A stretch of 46,497 bases of DNA from NCBI GenBank assembly GCA_022760475.1, contig JALEFZ010000065.1, positions 1-46,497 on the forward strand, given 5' to 3'. Source of the stretch: Bacteroidia bacterium (GTDB lineage Bacteria; Bacteroidota; Bacteroidia; J057). The notes below the pieces were generated by a model. It did no database searches and was not told where the DNA came from. It saw nothing but the letters and a program-made list of their open reading frames with translations. Made by a program: the position numbers and the translations under genes. This document shows, piece after piece, positions 17,471 through 26,110 of the stretch. Position 1 is the stretch's first letter. Each line of letters begins with the position of its first letter.

Positions 17471-18335
17471 ATTGGTAAATGTCCAGCTTATCAAGGCAGG
17501 TTTGCTTAGCAGCATCCAGGACCTTGGCGATCCTTCGCTGATGGATCGGGCAGTCCCAATCGGAGGAGCATTGGACAAATATTCAGCCATCCAAGCTAAT
17601 TTATTGGTAGGCAACGCTGCCGATTGCCCTTTGCTTGAAATCACCCTCTATGGTCCCATCTTGGAATTTGATGGAGCTTGTCAAATTGCCATTTGTGGAG
17701 CTGATATATCTCCGATGCTTAATGGCCAATCCATTCCACTGAATCAAGCCCTCAATATCCATGCAGGAGATCGCCTGAGTTTTGGAAAACTCAACAATGG
17801 CTGCCGGGCATATCTTGCCATTGGAGGTGACTGGCTTCAAAGCCCCCGAACAAATGGAATTCCCAATCCTCCCTTGAGGAAAGGAGATCTAATTCAGCTT
17901 ACCCCTTCACATAGGGAAGCCCTTGATCTTCGCCTTGAAACTGAGCCTTTCAAGGATAAATTGGAGCTTATTCTTTTTCCTGGGCCTGAATTTGAGCAAT
18001 TCTCGAGGGCATATTTGGCTTATTTCTTTGGGAAGGAATGGAAGATCAGCCCCCAATCCAACAGGATGGGTTTTCGCCTTATGGCTGGCTCATGTCCTGA
18101 CCCTGGAATTCATGAGATCGTTTCATCGGGAATACTACCGGGAACCATACAGGTAAGTGGTTCTGGCCAAGCTGTTTTGCTACTGGCAGATGCACAAACC
18201 ACAGGAGGATATCCAAGATTGGGAATCGTAGCTAGCAAGCAGATGGATGCCATCGGCCAATTGAAGCCAGGAGATCAAATTCGCTTTGTATTTACCCAAA
18301 TAGGGCAAGGTGCCTCACCTCAAGGGCTCGAATGA
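17463..18335 (+). CDS. pxpC: 5-oxoprolinase subunit PxpC (KipA-like)
   Basis: A 290-residue protein of the biotin-dependent carboxyltransferase-related KipA family, partner of PxpB. Visible family features are IKAGLLSSIQDLGD, a GxALDxYSAIQANLLVGN stretch, LLEITLYGP, AICGAD, AYLAIGGD, a SNRMGFRL-like motif and a C-terminal VLLLADAQTTGGYPRLG. I chose the ATG at 17463 because it follows a strong ribosome binding site (AAAGGAGG, ending 8 bases upstream) and gives the normal N-terminus; a longer frame from 17409 adds 18 residues unlike the family. It is the last gene of the operon. Its 3' end overlaps by 21 bases the 3' end of the convergent gene at 18315. Confidence 0.95.
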   Translation: MSELVNVQLIKAGLLSSIQDLGDPSLMDRAVPIGGALDKYSAIQANLLVGNAADCPLLEITLYGPILEFDGACQIAICGADISPMLNGQSIPLNQALNIHAGDRLSFGKLNNGCRAYLAIGGDWLQSPRTNGIPNPPLRKGDLIQLTPSHREALDLRLETEPFKDKLELILFPGPEFEQFSRAYLAYFFGKEWKISPQSNRMGFRLMAGSCPDPGIHEIVSSGILPGTIQVSGSGQAVLLLADAQTTGGYPRLGIVASKQMDAIGQLKPGDQIRFVFTQIGQGASPQGLE

Positions 18336-18995
18336 TTTCAGGTCGTCGTGGAATGCAAAGCTGTTGTTGATCCTGTACATATATTGCCTCACATGAGAAA
18401 GGGGGTGATCAGGAAAGAAAAGGTCAAAACGCTTTTCTTCACTTTTATTCATTTTAATGTCTCCAAGGTAATCGGAATCATAGGGGTCATACTCCCAACC
18501 CAACGGATCGCCATTGCCATCGACTTCCTCAGGTCTTTCTGACAAGAGTTTTTCTTTAATCATCTGCTCCCTTACTCCAACATTCATGAATTCCTGTTCC
18601 TGAATCTTTATTACATAGCTTCGATCTGCGAAGGGGAAGGTATAAGAACCCACATAAATGAATCCTGCTTCAGGATTTTTTTGGGGAACACGGAATAGTG
18701 TCCTGATTACCTCATATTGATCAATGGTGAGGGGTTCTACATCCAGGATACAGCCTTTCTGCTTCCTCAGCTTCTTTCGATAGAAGTTCCTGAGTTTGTC
18801 CACCTTGTTTATGTCCTTGGGTAAATCTGGGGCTACATTGAAGTAGTTCAAAGACAATTGTGCAGGAAATTCCTCACTCTGCCAAACGCGGATGTTGCTG
18901 TGCTCCTGGACGACTTTCCAATTGAAGGTATCAAAACGAACACCTTCCATTTTGGGGCCTTTGTCCTTTCCCAGTAAAAAATCCATTATTCCCAT
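18315..18995 (-). CDS. Conserved-looking cytoplasmic protein of unknown function
   Basis: A 226-residue protein with no signal peptide, no membrane segment and no motif that I recognise. It is rich in Lys, Asp, Glu, Phe and Tyr. Notable stretches are NWKVVQEHSNIRVWQSEEFPAQLS, a basic RNFYRKKLRKQKG, YVGSYTFPFADRSYVIKIQEQ and the acidic WEYDPYDSDYLGD. The overall look is a small mixed alpha/beta protein. The start ATG at 18993-18995 is used (a second ATG three codons in is possible). It is convergent with, and overlaps by 21 bp, the end of pxpC, and lies just downstream of the sigma factor operon (21 bp after the PKD lipoprotein stop is reached in the other direction), so it may be separately transcribed or read through from that operon. 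Confidence 0.75.
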   Translation of the reverse strand: MGIMDFLLGKDKGPKMEGVRFDTFNWKVVQEHSNIRVWQSEEFPAQLSLNYFNVAPDLPKDINKVDKLRNFYRKKLRKQKGCILDVEPLTIDQYEVIRTLFRVPQKNPEAGFIYVGSYTFPFADRSYVIKIQEQEFMNVGVREQMIKEKLLSERPEEVDGNGDPLGWEYDPYDSDYLGDIKMNKSEEKRFDLFFPDHPLSHVRQYMYRINNSFAFHDDLKSFEPLR

Positions 18996-19016
18996 GGGAC
19001 AAAATTAAGCCCAGGA

Positions 19017-20138
19017 TCAGGGATAAGCAACCGCTGAAGTAGATTCCCCATCGGTAATTTCAATTGAATTTCCATCTTCATCCCAGAGGGTACAACTGAA
19101 GCGACATGCAAATGCGTAGGTATTCAAACCGGAGGCATTTTTTTGGTAAGGCTCCCTATCCAAAATCTCAAAATGGGCGTTTCCAGGCTGTTCTTCTCTG
19201 GAAGAGCTGAAAATGCTTCCATCAGGAGATATATAAGTCAGTTCGATTCGGCCTAACTGTAGTAAGTCCTTCGAAGGGCTACTGCCAATCTGATAGGCGA
19301 AATTATTCTCACAAAGGTTTGGATCTACGGCTATGTTCTTACAAAGCCTAGTACTACACCCCAAGGCATCTGTTACAGTAAGGCAGGCTTCGTACTCACC
19401 TACTTCTGGATAAAAATAGCCTGGATTCCCAAGAGTAGCCACCCCGCCATCTCCAAAGTCCCAACGGTACTCGAAAGGAGGAATACCAACAGGAAAAGCT
19501 TCAAATTCGACATAGGTTGAGTTGGGATTTAAGGAATGTGTAAAATTGAGGGAACAGGTCGAATCTTCAAGCATGATATCGTTACATATCAATGTTTTGC
19601 AGCCATTTTCATCGATGCTCTCCAGGCAAACACGTACCTGATTCAAATCGGGATCATTGTAGACATGCACTGGATTGGCCAGGTTAGAGATTGTTCCATC
19701 CCCAAAATCCCAGCTATAAGTAGGGTTTACACTTCCGCGATTCTCATTGGTAAAGGAAACCTTCTTTTTTCTCCTGCCTTCAACCCCAGCAGCTACAAAA
19801 AACTTCCTTTCGCCAATCTTTAGGAGGCTATCCATATGAACTGCATCAGCCATGACGTCCAGTTCAAGGTCTCTGAATCGTATTTCAAAGGCATCGGGGC
19901 AATCTATACAAGCCTCCTGGCCAAATTCTCCCCAGAAGATGCCCAGATCTTCGGCTTTTGCAAAGCCAGTATGCAGAAACTGGCCATTCAGCCCTGCTTT
20001 TTTCTCCAATTTCTCATTGTTGGCTCTTGCTGAAAGCTCAAAGCGAATCTCTCCGTCTTCCGCATTGGGAAGGGGACGAATTTCGCAGGCTTTCAAAAAG
20101 AAAACTGCCAAAACAATACCTAAAAGGGTCCTGCTCAT
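19017..20138 (-). CDS. PKD-repeat lipoprotein in the ECF sigma operon
   Basis: A 373-residue protein. The start ATG at 20136-20138 is chosen because it gives a compact lipoprotein signal ending in the lipobox FLKAC (Cys18); an ATG 12 codons upstream is possible. After a variable region come two PKD domains, each with the WDFGDG core (SWDFGDGTISN and RWDFGDGGVAT), followed by ENGCKTLIC and DALGCSTRLC. The C-terminal 100 residues are an unrecognised beta-rich domain. It is the third gene of the sigma operon, 80 bases after the barrel-like gene on the same strand. There is no T9SS domain, so it is probably an outer-membrane-anchored lipoprotein working with the envelope sensor. Function unknown. 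Confidence 0.82.
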   Translation of the reverse strand: MSRTLLGIVLAVFFLKACEIRPLPNAEDGEIRFELSARANNEKLEKKAGLNGQFLHTGFAKAEDLGIFWGEFGQEACIDCPDAFEIRFRDLELDVMADAVHMDSLLKIGERKFFVAAGVEGRRKKKVSFTNENRGSVNPTYSWDFGDGTISNLANPVHVYNDPDLNQVRVCLESIDENGCKTLICNDIMLEDSTCSLNFTHSLNPNSTYVEFEAFPVGIPPFEYRWDFGDGGVATLGNPGYFYPEVGEYEACLTVTDALGCSTRLCKNIAVDPNLCENNFAYQIGSSPSKDLLQLGRIELTYISPDGSIFSSSREEQPGNAHFEILDREPYQKNASGLNTYAFACRFSCTLWDEDGNSIEITDGESTSAVAYP

Positions 20139-20218
20139 GAGGTGAAATATTTCTTTAAATCTGTATCGGTCCATCAGATATTTTTGAGGATAACCCTATG
20201 AGGGTTTAGCACCCTACC

Positions 20219-21487
20219 CTAGCGTCGCCATAGGTCATGACTTACGCTTAACCTGAGTCCCAGATGTCTGTCAGTTCTTTGTTGTTGAAAAAATGTTTCG
20301 TCTGTCCAATCTCTACTTCCCATGACAAGGCTTGCTCCTACGAAAGTTCCTTTCCCCAAATAAGCCTTGTAGCCGACCTGTGCTCCCAGGTCTAGCCTTC
20401 TGAATCCCTGACGCATCCCAAAATACCTTTCCTCACCAGTAGGAACTTCTTCGGATCCGGCCACAAGAGTAGAGGACTCCTTCCCTGCAACATCCAACAA
20501 GAAAGAAGTAAATCCGCTTATCGTCAGGTAATGCCGGTTTTTTAGCCTGATATCCAAGCCAAAGGGAACTTCAATCAAATGGGCTTGAGAGGGAGAACGA
20601 AGCACTCTTTCCTCTTCAGCACCAAAACCAAAATCTCTCCTGGTAAAGATTGAATCTGAATTCAAACCAGCCCGACCAGCATATTGGACACCAAGATTGA
20701 GTCCAATCCCTGGCTTTATCTGATAAACATAGGTCGCTCCAAGAATTGGATTGAGGTTGAACTTGGAGTAATTACTTCCGAAATCAGGGCTAAATTGCCC
20801 TCCGTAATTCAACCTGATTCTATGCCTGATCAAGGATTGATGATAATTGATACCCACTCCTTCGTAAGCCAGGAAGGTAGGTATTTCAGCTCCTTCAGTG
20901 TCCATTCCCATTACAGCTGCCAAGACTCCTTTCCTGTAATTGGGAGGTAAATCTTTAGGGTTTTCACTGTCCTCTTCCCCATTCAATGGTGGGTTTCCTT
21001 GACTTTCTTTTGTCTTCTTGTCTGAATTTCCTCTCTTGGCAAGAATTTTTGGCAATGTGCTATTCCGGCCTTTTTGATTAGACTTGACAGGCTTAAGCCT
21101 ATTCAGGTTATGAGCTGGAACTTGCACTTTAACTTTCTGCTTGTTTTTTGGTGAGGGGTTTTCAGCTTTCGGCAGCTTTTCAAGCGTAGTCAATTTATAG
21201 TCCCTTTCAATAGAGTCCTTATGGACTGGAGAAATAGAGGTCGCTAGGTGGGTTCGATGACCTTGATTTAAGTTCCAGTAAGGGTATATCAATACCCCCA
21301 TACCCATCAAAAGTACAGGTAAAGCACCCATGCCAAACCAAAACCACAACAGAAAGCGTCGCTTCTTTTGCCGTTGCTGGCTAAGGATGAGCGCTTCTGC
21401 CTGCTCCCAGTGGGCTGGGTTAAAGGCATGGCTTCGCTCAGCCAGGCTAGCACGTACAAAATCATCTATATGAGTTTTTTCGCCCAT
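20219..21487 (-). CDS. Anti-sigma-like inner membrane head fused to an outer-membrane barrel-like domain
   Basis: A 422-residue protein starting one base after the stop codon of the ECF sigma gene. Residues 1-43 are cytoplasmic and helical (FVRASLAERSHAFNPAHWEQAEALI, then a basic QKKRR). Residues 45-69 are one membrane helix. Residues 75-185 are a Pro/Lys/Asn-rich linker lacking structure. Residues about 200-422 are alternating beta strands with aromatic ends (GVGINYHQS, FNLNPILGATYVYQ, GLNLGVQYAGRAG, HYLTISGFTSFLL, LDLGAQVGYKAYLG, LRLSVSHDLWRR) typical of Bacteroidota small outer-membrane barrels. The short N-terminal head next to a sigma gene suggests anti-sigma function. The linker is long enough to cross the periplasm, so one chain may join both membranes. 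That topology is inference. Confidence 0.75.
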   Translation of the reverse strand: MGEKTHIDDFVRASLAERSHAFNPAHWEQAEALILSQQRQKKRRFLLWFWFGMGALPVLLMGMGVLIYPYWNLNQGHRTHLATSISPVHKDSIERDYKLTTLEKLPKAENPSPKNKQKVKVQVPAHNLNRLKPVKSNQKGRNSTLPKILAKRGNSDKKTKESQGNPPLNGEEDSENPKDLPPNYRKGVLAAVMGMDTEGAEIPTFLAYEGVGINYHQSLIRHRIRLNYGGQFSPDFGSNYSKFNLNPILGATYVYQIKPGIGLNLGVQYAGRAGLNSDSIFTRRDFGFGAEEERVLRSPSQAHLIEVPFGLDIRLKNRHYLTISGFTSFLLDVAGKESSTLVAGSEEVPTGEERYFGMRQGFRRLDLGAQVGYKAYLGKGTFVGASLVMGSRDWTDETFFQQQRTDRHLGLRLSVSHDLWRR

Positions 21488-21488
21488 T

Positions 21489-22055
21489 TTAATTCGATCT
21501 GTGATGTATTTTTTTAGTCAATTCTATTCTTTCCTTGATCCGAGTCCTTGCAAAACTCACATGCCACTTTGAGGTCCCAACTGAAATTGACAGCATGCTG
21601 CTGATTTCTTTATGGCTGTATCCATCTATGGCGTACATGTTAAAAACCTCTCTGCTCATCTGGGGAAGCTCTTGTATGATTCTCTCAATGTCCTCAGCAT
21701 CAAATTGCTGATCTGCTTTATTGAGGTCTATCATCACTGAGCTATTGTCTCTGTCATCAAAATCCCTATACTCAATGGCTTCCTTGTGCTTCTTGTTTTT
21801 GCGGAACTCGTCAATGATCACATTTATTGTAATCCTTCGAATCCATGCTTCGAAGGGCACATTGTCTTTTCTCTTTTTCAGGTTATTGAGGATCTTCAAA
21901 AAGGCCATGTTCATGGCTGAAACCGCATCCTCTTCTTGCCTGTGATATCGCATACAAACCCCCATCAGTACACCATAACAGCGTCTGTACAGTTCTGACT
22001 GTGCCCTTCGGTCTCCCTTGATACAGTCTTTTATTAGTCGAGGCTCAATTTGCAT
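21489..22055 (-). CDS. ECF RNA polymerase sigma factor
   Basis: A 188-residue sigma-70 family factor of the extracytoplasmic-function type. Region 2 (residues about 10-95) includes CIKGDRRAQSELYRRCYG, a DAVSAMNMAFLKIL segment and FEAWIRRITINVIIDEFRKNKK. Region 4 (about 125-182) includes IIQELPQMSREVFNMYAIDGYSHKEIS and SVGTSKWHVSFARTRIKERI, the -35 recognition helix. There is no region 3, as expected for this class. It is first in an operon with the membrane/barrel-like protein and the PKD lipoprotein. A Bacteroidota-type promoter with -7 box TACCTTTG lies about 37 bases before the start. Its targets cannot be read from this window. Confidence 0.95.
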   Translation of the reverse strand: MQIEPRLIKDCIKGDRRAQSELYRRCYGVLMGVCMRYHRQEEDAVSAMNMAFLKILNNLKKRKDNVPFEAWIRRITINVIIDEFRKNKKHKEAIEYRDFDDRDNSSVMIDLNKADQQFDAEDIERIIQELPQMSREVFNMYAIDGYSHKEISSMLSISVGTSKWHVSFARTRIKERIELTKKIHHRSN

Positions 22056-22092
22056 GCTTCTATTTGTCGCCTTCCCAAAATGGCTGCCCCTC

Positions 22093-22122
22093 CAAAGGTA
22101 GAAGGAGCAGCACTTATTGAAA
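22093..22122 (-). promoter_or_regulatory. Bacteroidota-type promoter of the ECF sigma operon
   Basis: On the minus strand TTTC - 18 bases - TACCTTTG; the second box matches the -7 consensus TAnnTTTG and the first is one base off the TTTG -33 box. It lies about 37 bases before the sigma start codon, between that gene and the stop codon of the PKD gene upstream. Confidence 0.45.
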
Positions 22123-22134
22123 TCGCGTTTTATA

Positions 22135-24588
22135 TTAATGCCTTACAAGAAGGCTAAGTCTATTCGTATTCTTGCCATTTGAAACTTCCAAACGGTAAAT
22201 CCCATCAGGCCATTCAGAAGTTTGAATCAACTTCTTAGAGGACTCCCGAAAGTAATCCTCCCATACCAGTTTACCCATTACATCAAAAGCCTTGATCTGT
22301 AACTCTCCCAATGCCATCACTTGAATTTCTACATAATCATCTGCGGGGTTAGGAAATACCTCGCTCTCAGAAATCGGATCTACACTTACCGGAAATCCAA
22401 AACCCTCACCAATGCCGAAACTAATTTCCTTCAACTGTTGCCCTTGGTTAAAAATTGAAACCTTTTTAGGTGCCACATATACCCCTGGTATTTCAGGTTG
22501 GAGCCAATAAGCCCCGGTTGGCAAACTGGAAAAGGTATAATTTCCATTTGAATCCGTTTTTTCGTACGTAATTGGAGTTCTGGCTAGGTCCGAAGCCAAT
22601 AACAACACAACGACATCCTTAATGCCAGGTCCATCATTCTGGTTCAGTCCATCAAAAATTTTACCCTTTATAGAGGCTGACCCTTGGATGGCCAATGCAG
22701 GAATCAATTCAATTCGAGGATTCACAACATTTCTGTTGTTCACTACTGTCGCTGTAGCATCCTGCCAATAGAGTACATTTCCAAGGTAGGTTGGAATAAA
22801 TCCAACCTGCTCCATTTCTTCTGCACGGACAAGGTACGACCCCTGTCCTAGTTCCGTAAAGCGATATGCTTCAAAGCTGGCAGGGTCTTCCCCCCATTTT
22901 TCCATTTCGTTTTGCCCAACGATATCCCTGTAAAGGCTCACATTGGCATCAAATGAAGGCAATCCATTGAGGTTTACCCAACCACTGATCTCAAGTCCTG
23001 CGCTCGCCCCGGTATCTGCCACTACCGTGTAGCATTCTTCCTGAATACAATTCGTACTCCTGTCCTCCACTTGAAGGCAAACTTCCCACGGCCCTTGATT
23101 GGAGTAGGTATGCACTGGATTCAAAGCTGTAGATCCGGTGCCATCTCCAAAATCCCAACTGTAAGTAGCTGAGGCAGGATCTGAAACAGCCGCCAGGCTG
23201 AAAAAAGCAAAGCGATTCGAATCCAACTTATTCCAGGTAAAATCCGAAACACACAACTCTGTAGCCAATAGCGTTAGGTCCTGACAAAGAGAATCTATGC
23301 AAGAACCCGTACTGTCCGAGACGGTCAGACAAACTTCATACATCCCGGGTCTTGAGAAGGTATGAAAGAAAGAAGGTGTGCTGTAGGAACTTCCATCTTG
23401 AAGGGTCCAGGAATAAGAATTCCCTGCTTCGATAAACAAGGCCGAAAAGGCAACAGTAAGGTTATTTATGGGACTGAATACAAAGTCAGGATGGCAAACC
23501 GGGCCTGGAAGAATAGAAATGGTTTGACAAATAGAGTCTCGACAACCAAAGTCATCTTCCATTAGCAGGCAAACCAGGTAGTCTCCTGGATTCTGGTATT
23601 TGTGGACTGGAACACTGGCAATAGAAGAAGTTCCATCGCCAAAAGTCCATTGATAATTGACAATTCCACCTCTTGGAAGGCTATGCCTGGAATTATTCTG
23701 GAAACTTACAGAGTCATTACTTAGGAAAACAGGACTAAAGGCTGCCTGACATTCCTGATCTCCAAGTATATCTATCAATTCAAATAAAGTATCTCTACAA
23801 TGAGAGAGGGTATCAAACACTATTAAGCCAACCAAATAAGAGCCTGCATTGGCATATACATGGTTGACCTGCTGACCTGTACCTTGGCTTCCATCACCAA
23901 AATCCCATTCGAATTGTGGAGAGAGGCTGTTGCCTCGAACCGCAAAAGCAGATAACTCAAATGCATTGGAATTAAACCATGTAAAATCAGCCTGGCAATT
24001 ATCCACCGTAATGGAATCACAAAAAGTCTGGTTGCAGCCACTGCTATCAGTTATTTGGAGACAGGCATAGTAAGTCCCGGGTACTCCATAAATGTGAGAA
24101 GGCTGTCTTTGGGAGGAAGTATCCCCATCCCCAAAATCCCAAAACCAGCTTTCTATTCCATAAAATGAGCTGGAAAACTCCTGAAAATCTACCCTGAGGT
24201 TACGTATAAGAGGAACAAAAAAGGCACGGCAAGGATTTTCACACCACGTAAGTGAAAAATCAAGCAGAGTATCTCCAGCCCTAAAACTTAGGCTGTCTAT
24301 GATATTGGCCAAATTTCCAGGACAGTCTCTTAAGTTCACATACACTATTCCTGAATCTCCAGGAAGTTGAAAATTCATTGAAAAAAGCCCTTGAGAATCC
24401 GTAAAAACAGTATCCGATGCAAATCCAATAGGAAAGGAAAATGCATCAACATAGATTTCCCAGTTATCAACAGGGCTCCCAACCGCATCCAGCAGGCTTC
24501 CTCTGACCTCAAGATTGCTTTGAGCCAGCAGGGGGCTATTGAAGCCCACAATTAACAACAGTATCGAAAAAATTCCCGTGTTCTTCAT
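22135..24588 (-). CDS. T9SS-exported protein with about five PKD domains and an SdrD-B-like domain
   Basis: An 817-residue protein. The ATG at 24586-24588 is chosen since it directly precedes a signal peptide (MKNTGIFSILLLIVGFN, cut near LLAQS); a frame running 37 codons further upstream puts this peptide in mid-chain. Residues about 25-105 form a carboxypeptidase-regulatory-like fold. Five PKD modules follow, with cores FWDFGDG, EWDFGDG, QWTFGDG, SWTLQDG (degenerate) and SWDFGDG, each usually ending CxDSxC-x-xI. Next come an unassigned beta domain, an SdrD-B-like domain (GKIFDGLNQND, TYEKTDSNGNYTFSSLPTGAYWL) and a type A T9SS sorting domain (VFPNPADDYVEI to LLVRH). It resembles the four PKD genes at 26.1-34.9 kb but lacks their GPGF-GGLVSQGANK signature. 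No catalytic residues are seen; surface structural or adhesive role is inferred. Confidence 0.87.
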   Translation of the reverse strand: MKNTGIFSILLLIVGFNSPLLAQSNLEVRGSLLDAVGSPVDNWEIYVDAFSFPIGFASDTVFTDSQGLFSMNFQLPGDSGIVYVNLRDCPGNLANIIDSLSFRAGDTLLDFSLTWCENPCRAFFVPLIRNLRVDFQEFSSSFYGIESWFWDFGDGDTSSQRQPSHIYGVPGTYYACLQITDSSGCNQTFCDSITVDNCQADFTWFNSNAFELSAFAVRGNSLSPQFEWDFGDGSQGTGQQVNHVYANAGSYLVGLIVFDTLSHCRDTLFELIDILGDQECQAAFSPVFLSNDSVSFQNNSRHSLPRGGIVNYQWTFGDGTSSIASVPVHKYQNPGDYLVCLLMEDDFGCRDSICQTISILPGPVCHPDFVFSPINNLTVAFSALFIEAGNSYSWTLQDGSSYSTPSFFHTFSRPGMYEVCLTVSDSTGSCIDSLCQDLTLLATELCVSDFTWNKLDSNRFAFFSLAAVSDPASATYSWDFGDGTGSTALNPVHTYSNQGPWEVCLQVEDRSTNCIQEECYTVVADTGASAGLEISGWVNLNGLPSFDANVSLYRDIVGQNEMEKWGEDPASFEAYRFTELGQGSYLVRAEEMEQVGFIPTYLGNVLYWQDATATVVNNRNVVNPRIELIPALAIQGSASIKGKIFDGLNQNDGPGIKDVVVLLLASDLARTPITYEKTDSNGNYTFSSLPTGAYWLQPEIPGVYVAPKKVSIFNQGQQLKEISFGIGEGFGFPVSVDPISESEVFPNPADDYVEIQVMALGELQIKAFDVMGKLVWEDYFRESSKKLIQTSEWPDGIYRLEVSNGKNTNRLSLLVRH

Positions 24589-24750
24589 TCGTGATGGAAT
24601 TTCAACCTCATACACGAAGGAAATAGCTTCAATGGTTGGGTCGATTATAGGATTTTTTCTAATTTTCATAGAATCAGCCATTCGAGGGGTAACCCTCAAG
24701 CTGAATAAATGCCTTATTTAGGCCTCCATCCAAAATCTACATCAATTCGC

Positions 24751-26034
24751 ATGAAAAAACTACTATTTATTTTTTTGGGCATATCTGCCTTTTGGGGCAA
24801 GCTATATGGTCAAAAGACGCTTATCCATTGTGGTCGTTTGGTAGATGTGGTTGAAGGTAAGGTACTTGAAAAGTATACCATCACCATTGAAGGCAAAGAA
24901 ATCACCAATATTTCAGAGGGATATCAAAAAGCTGGCAAATCAGACGATTTGATTAACCTGAAGGCTTATACCGTGATGCCAGGCTTATTTGACATGCACG
25001 TTCACCTGGAATTTGAGTCAAGCCCAAATACATACATGGACAGGTTCAAGTTAAACGAGGCTGACATCGCTTTTAGGGCTGCAGTCTATGCCAAGAGGAC
25101 CTTGCTGGCAGGTTTTACCAGCGTCAGGGACCTAGGGGGGTCGGGTGTAAATACCGCACTTCGCAATGCCATTTCGCTAGGCCTGGCCGAAGGCCCAAGG
25201 ATCTTTTCCTGCGGAAAATCTATTGCTACCACAGGGGGACATGCAGACCCTACCAACGGTCGAAGCCAAGAACTTATGGGCAATCCAGGTCCGCAGGACG
25301 GAGTCATCAATGGCCCTGCGGAGGCCTCCAAGGCCGTCAGACAACGCTATAAGAATGGTGCGGATGTCATTAAAATCACTGCCACAGGCGGTGTGTTATC
25401 GGTTGCCAAGGATGGCTCCGGACCGCAATTCAACATGGAGGAGCTAAAGGCCATCGTCGCAACATCCAATGATTACGGTTTCCTGACGGCCGCACATGCC
25501 CACGGAGCAGAAGGCATGCGTAGGGCGGTAGCCGCAGGCATCAAGACCATCGAACACGGAACCTACATGAGTGAGGAAGTTATGAAACTCATGGTTGAAA
25601 AAAATGCCTTTCTTGTCCCTACACTCACCGCAGGAAAGGCTGTTGAGATCAATGCAAAAAAGCCAGGCTACTATCCCCCCATTGTGGTACCAAAGGCACT
25701 GGCCATAGGCCCACAGATTCAATCTACCTTCGAAAAAGCCTATAAATTTGGAGTACCGATTTGTTTCGGTACCGATGCAGGTGTTTTCAAACATGGAACC
25801 AATGGAAAAGAATTTGGCTACATGACCCAGGGAGGCATGCCAATGATGGAAGTCATTTACTCCGCCACGCTTACTCCGGCAGAATTACTTGGAGTGTCAG
25901 AAACACTTGGCTCCATATCCGTGGGAAAAACTGCGGACATAGTAGCAACCAAAGGCAATCCCTTCGAAGATGTCAGTCTGATGGAAAAGATAGGTTTTGT
26001 GATGAAGGAAGGGAAGGTGTATAAAATGGAATAA
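24751..26034 (+). CDS. Secreted metal-dependent amidohydrolase (imidazolonepropionase/Xaa-Pro dipeptidase-like)
   Basis: A 427-residue protein of the amidohydrolase superfamily, the only plus-strand gene in this stretch. The ATG at 24751 starts a signal peptide (MKKLLFIFLGISAFWGKLYGQ). A longer frame from 24709 adds 14 residues before it. The metal ligands are visible: HVH at 83-85 in MPGLFDMHVHLE, the carbamylated Lys208 in DVIKITATGG, His249 or His251 in TAAHAHG, His269 in IEHGTY and Asp342 in FGTDAGVFKHG. This matches the subfamily of secreted prolidase/imidazolonepropionase-like hydrolases (Sgx9260, CC2672 type), which cleave Xaa-Pro or Xaa-Arg/Lys dipeptides. The exact substrate is not determinable. 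It shares a bidirectional terminator with the convergent PKD gene. Confidence 0.9.
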   Translation: MKKLLFIFLGISAFWGKLYGQKTLIHCGRLVDVVEGKVLEKYTITIEGKEITNISEGYQKAGKSDDLINLKAYTVMPGLFDMHVHLEFESSPNTYMDRFKLNEADIAFRAAVYAKRTLLAGFTSVRDLGGSGVNTALRNAISLGLAEGPRIFSCGKSIATTGGHADPTNGRSQELMGNPGPQDGVINGPAEASKAVRQRYKNGADVIKITATGGVLSVAKDGSGPQFNMEELKAIVATSNDYGFLTAAHAHGAEGMRRAVAAGIKTIEHGTYMSEEVMKLMVEKNAFLVPTLTAGKAVEINAKKPGYYPPIVVPKALAIGPQIQSTFEKAYKFGVPICFGTDAGVFKHGTNGKEFGYMTQGGMPMMEVIYSATLTPAELLGVSETLGSISVGKTADIVATKGNPFEDVSLMEKIGFVMKEGKVYKME

Positions 26035-26055
26035 GCTTCCCAAGATTTTTCATAT

Positions 26056-26093
26056 AAAAAAGCGCCAACTCAAATTTGAGTTGGCGCTTTTTT
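26056..26093. terminator. Bidirectional rho-independent terminator
   Basis: A perfect palindrome centred on 26074/26075: GCGCCAACTCAAA pairs with TTTGAGTTGGCGC, flanked by A6 on one side and T8 on the other. It serves both the amidohydrolase (plus) and the PKD gene ending at 26111 (minus). Confidence 0.9.
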
Positions 26094-26110
26094 TTGTCCA
26101 AATATCGAAA

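Noticed and set aside
16760..18335. KipI/KipA sporulation kinase inhibitor pair or urea amidolyase
   Set aside because: No sporulation context and no biotin carboxylase domain; adjacency to pxpA fits 5-oxoprolinase.
22056..22134. Strong terminator of the PKD gene at 22135
   Set aside because: Only an imperfect stem with bulges and no T-tract; the same bases are better explained by the sigma operon promoter.
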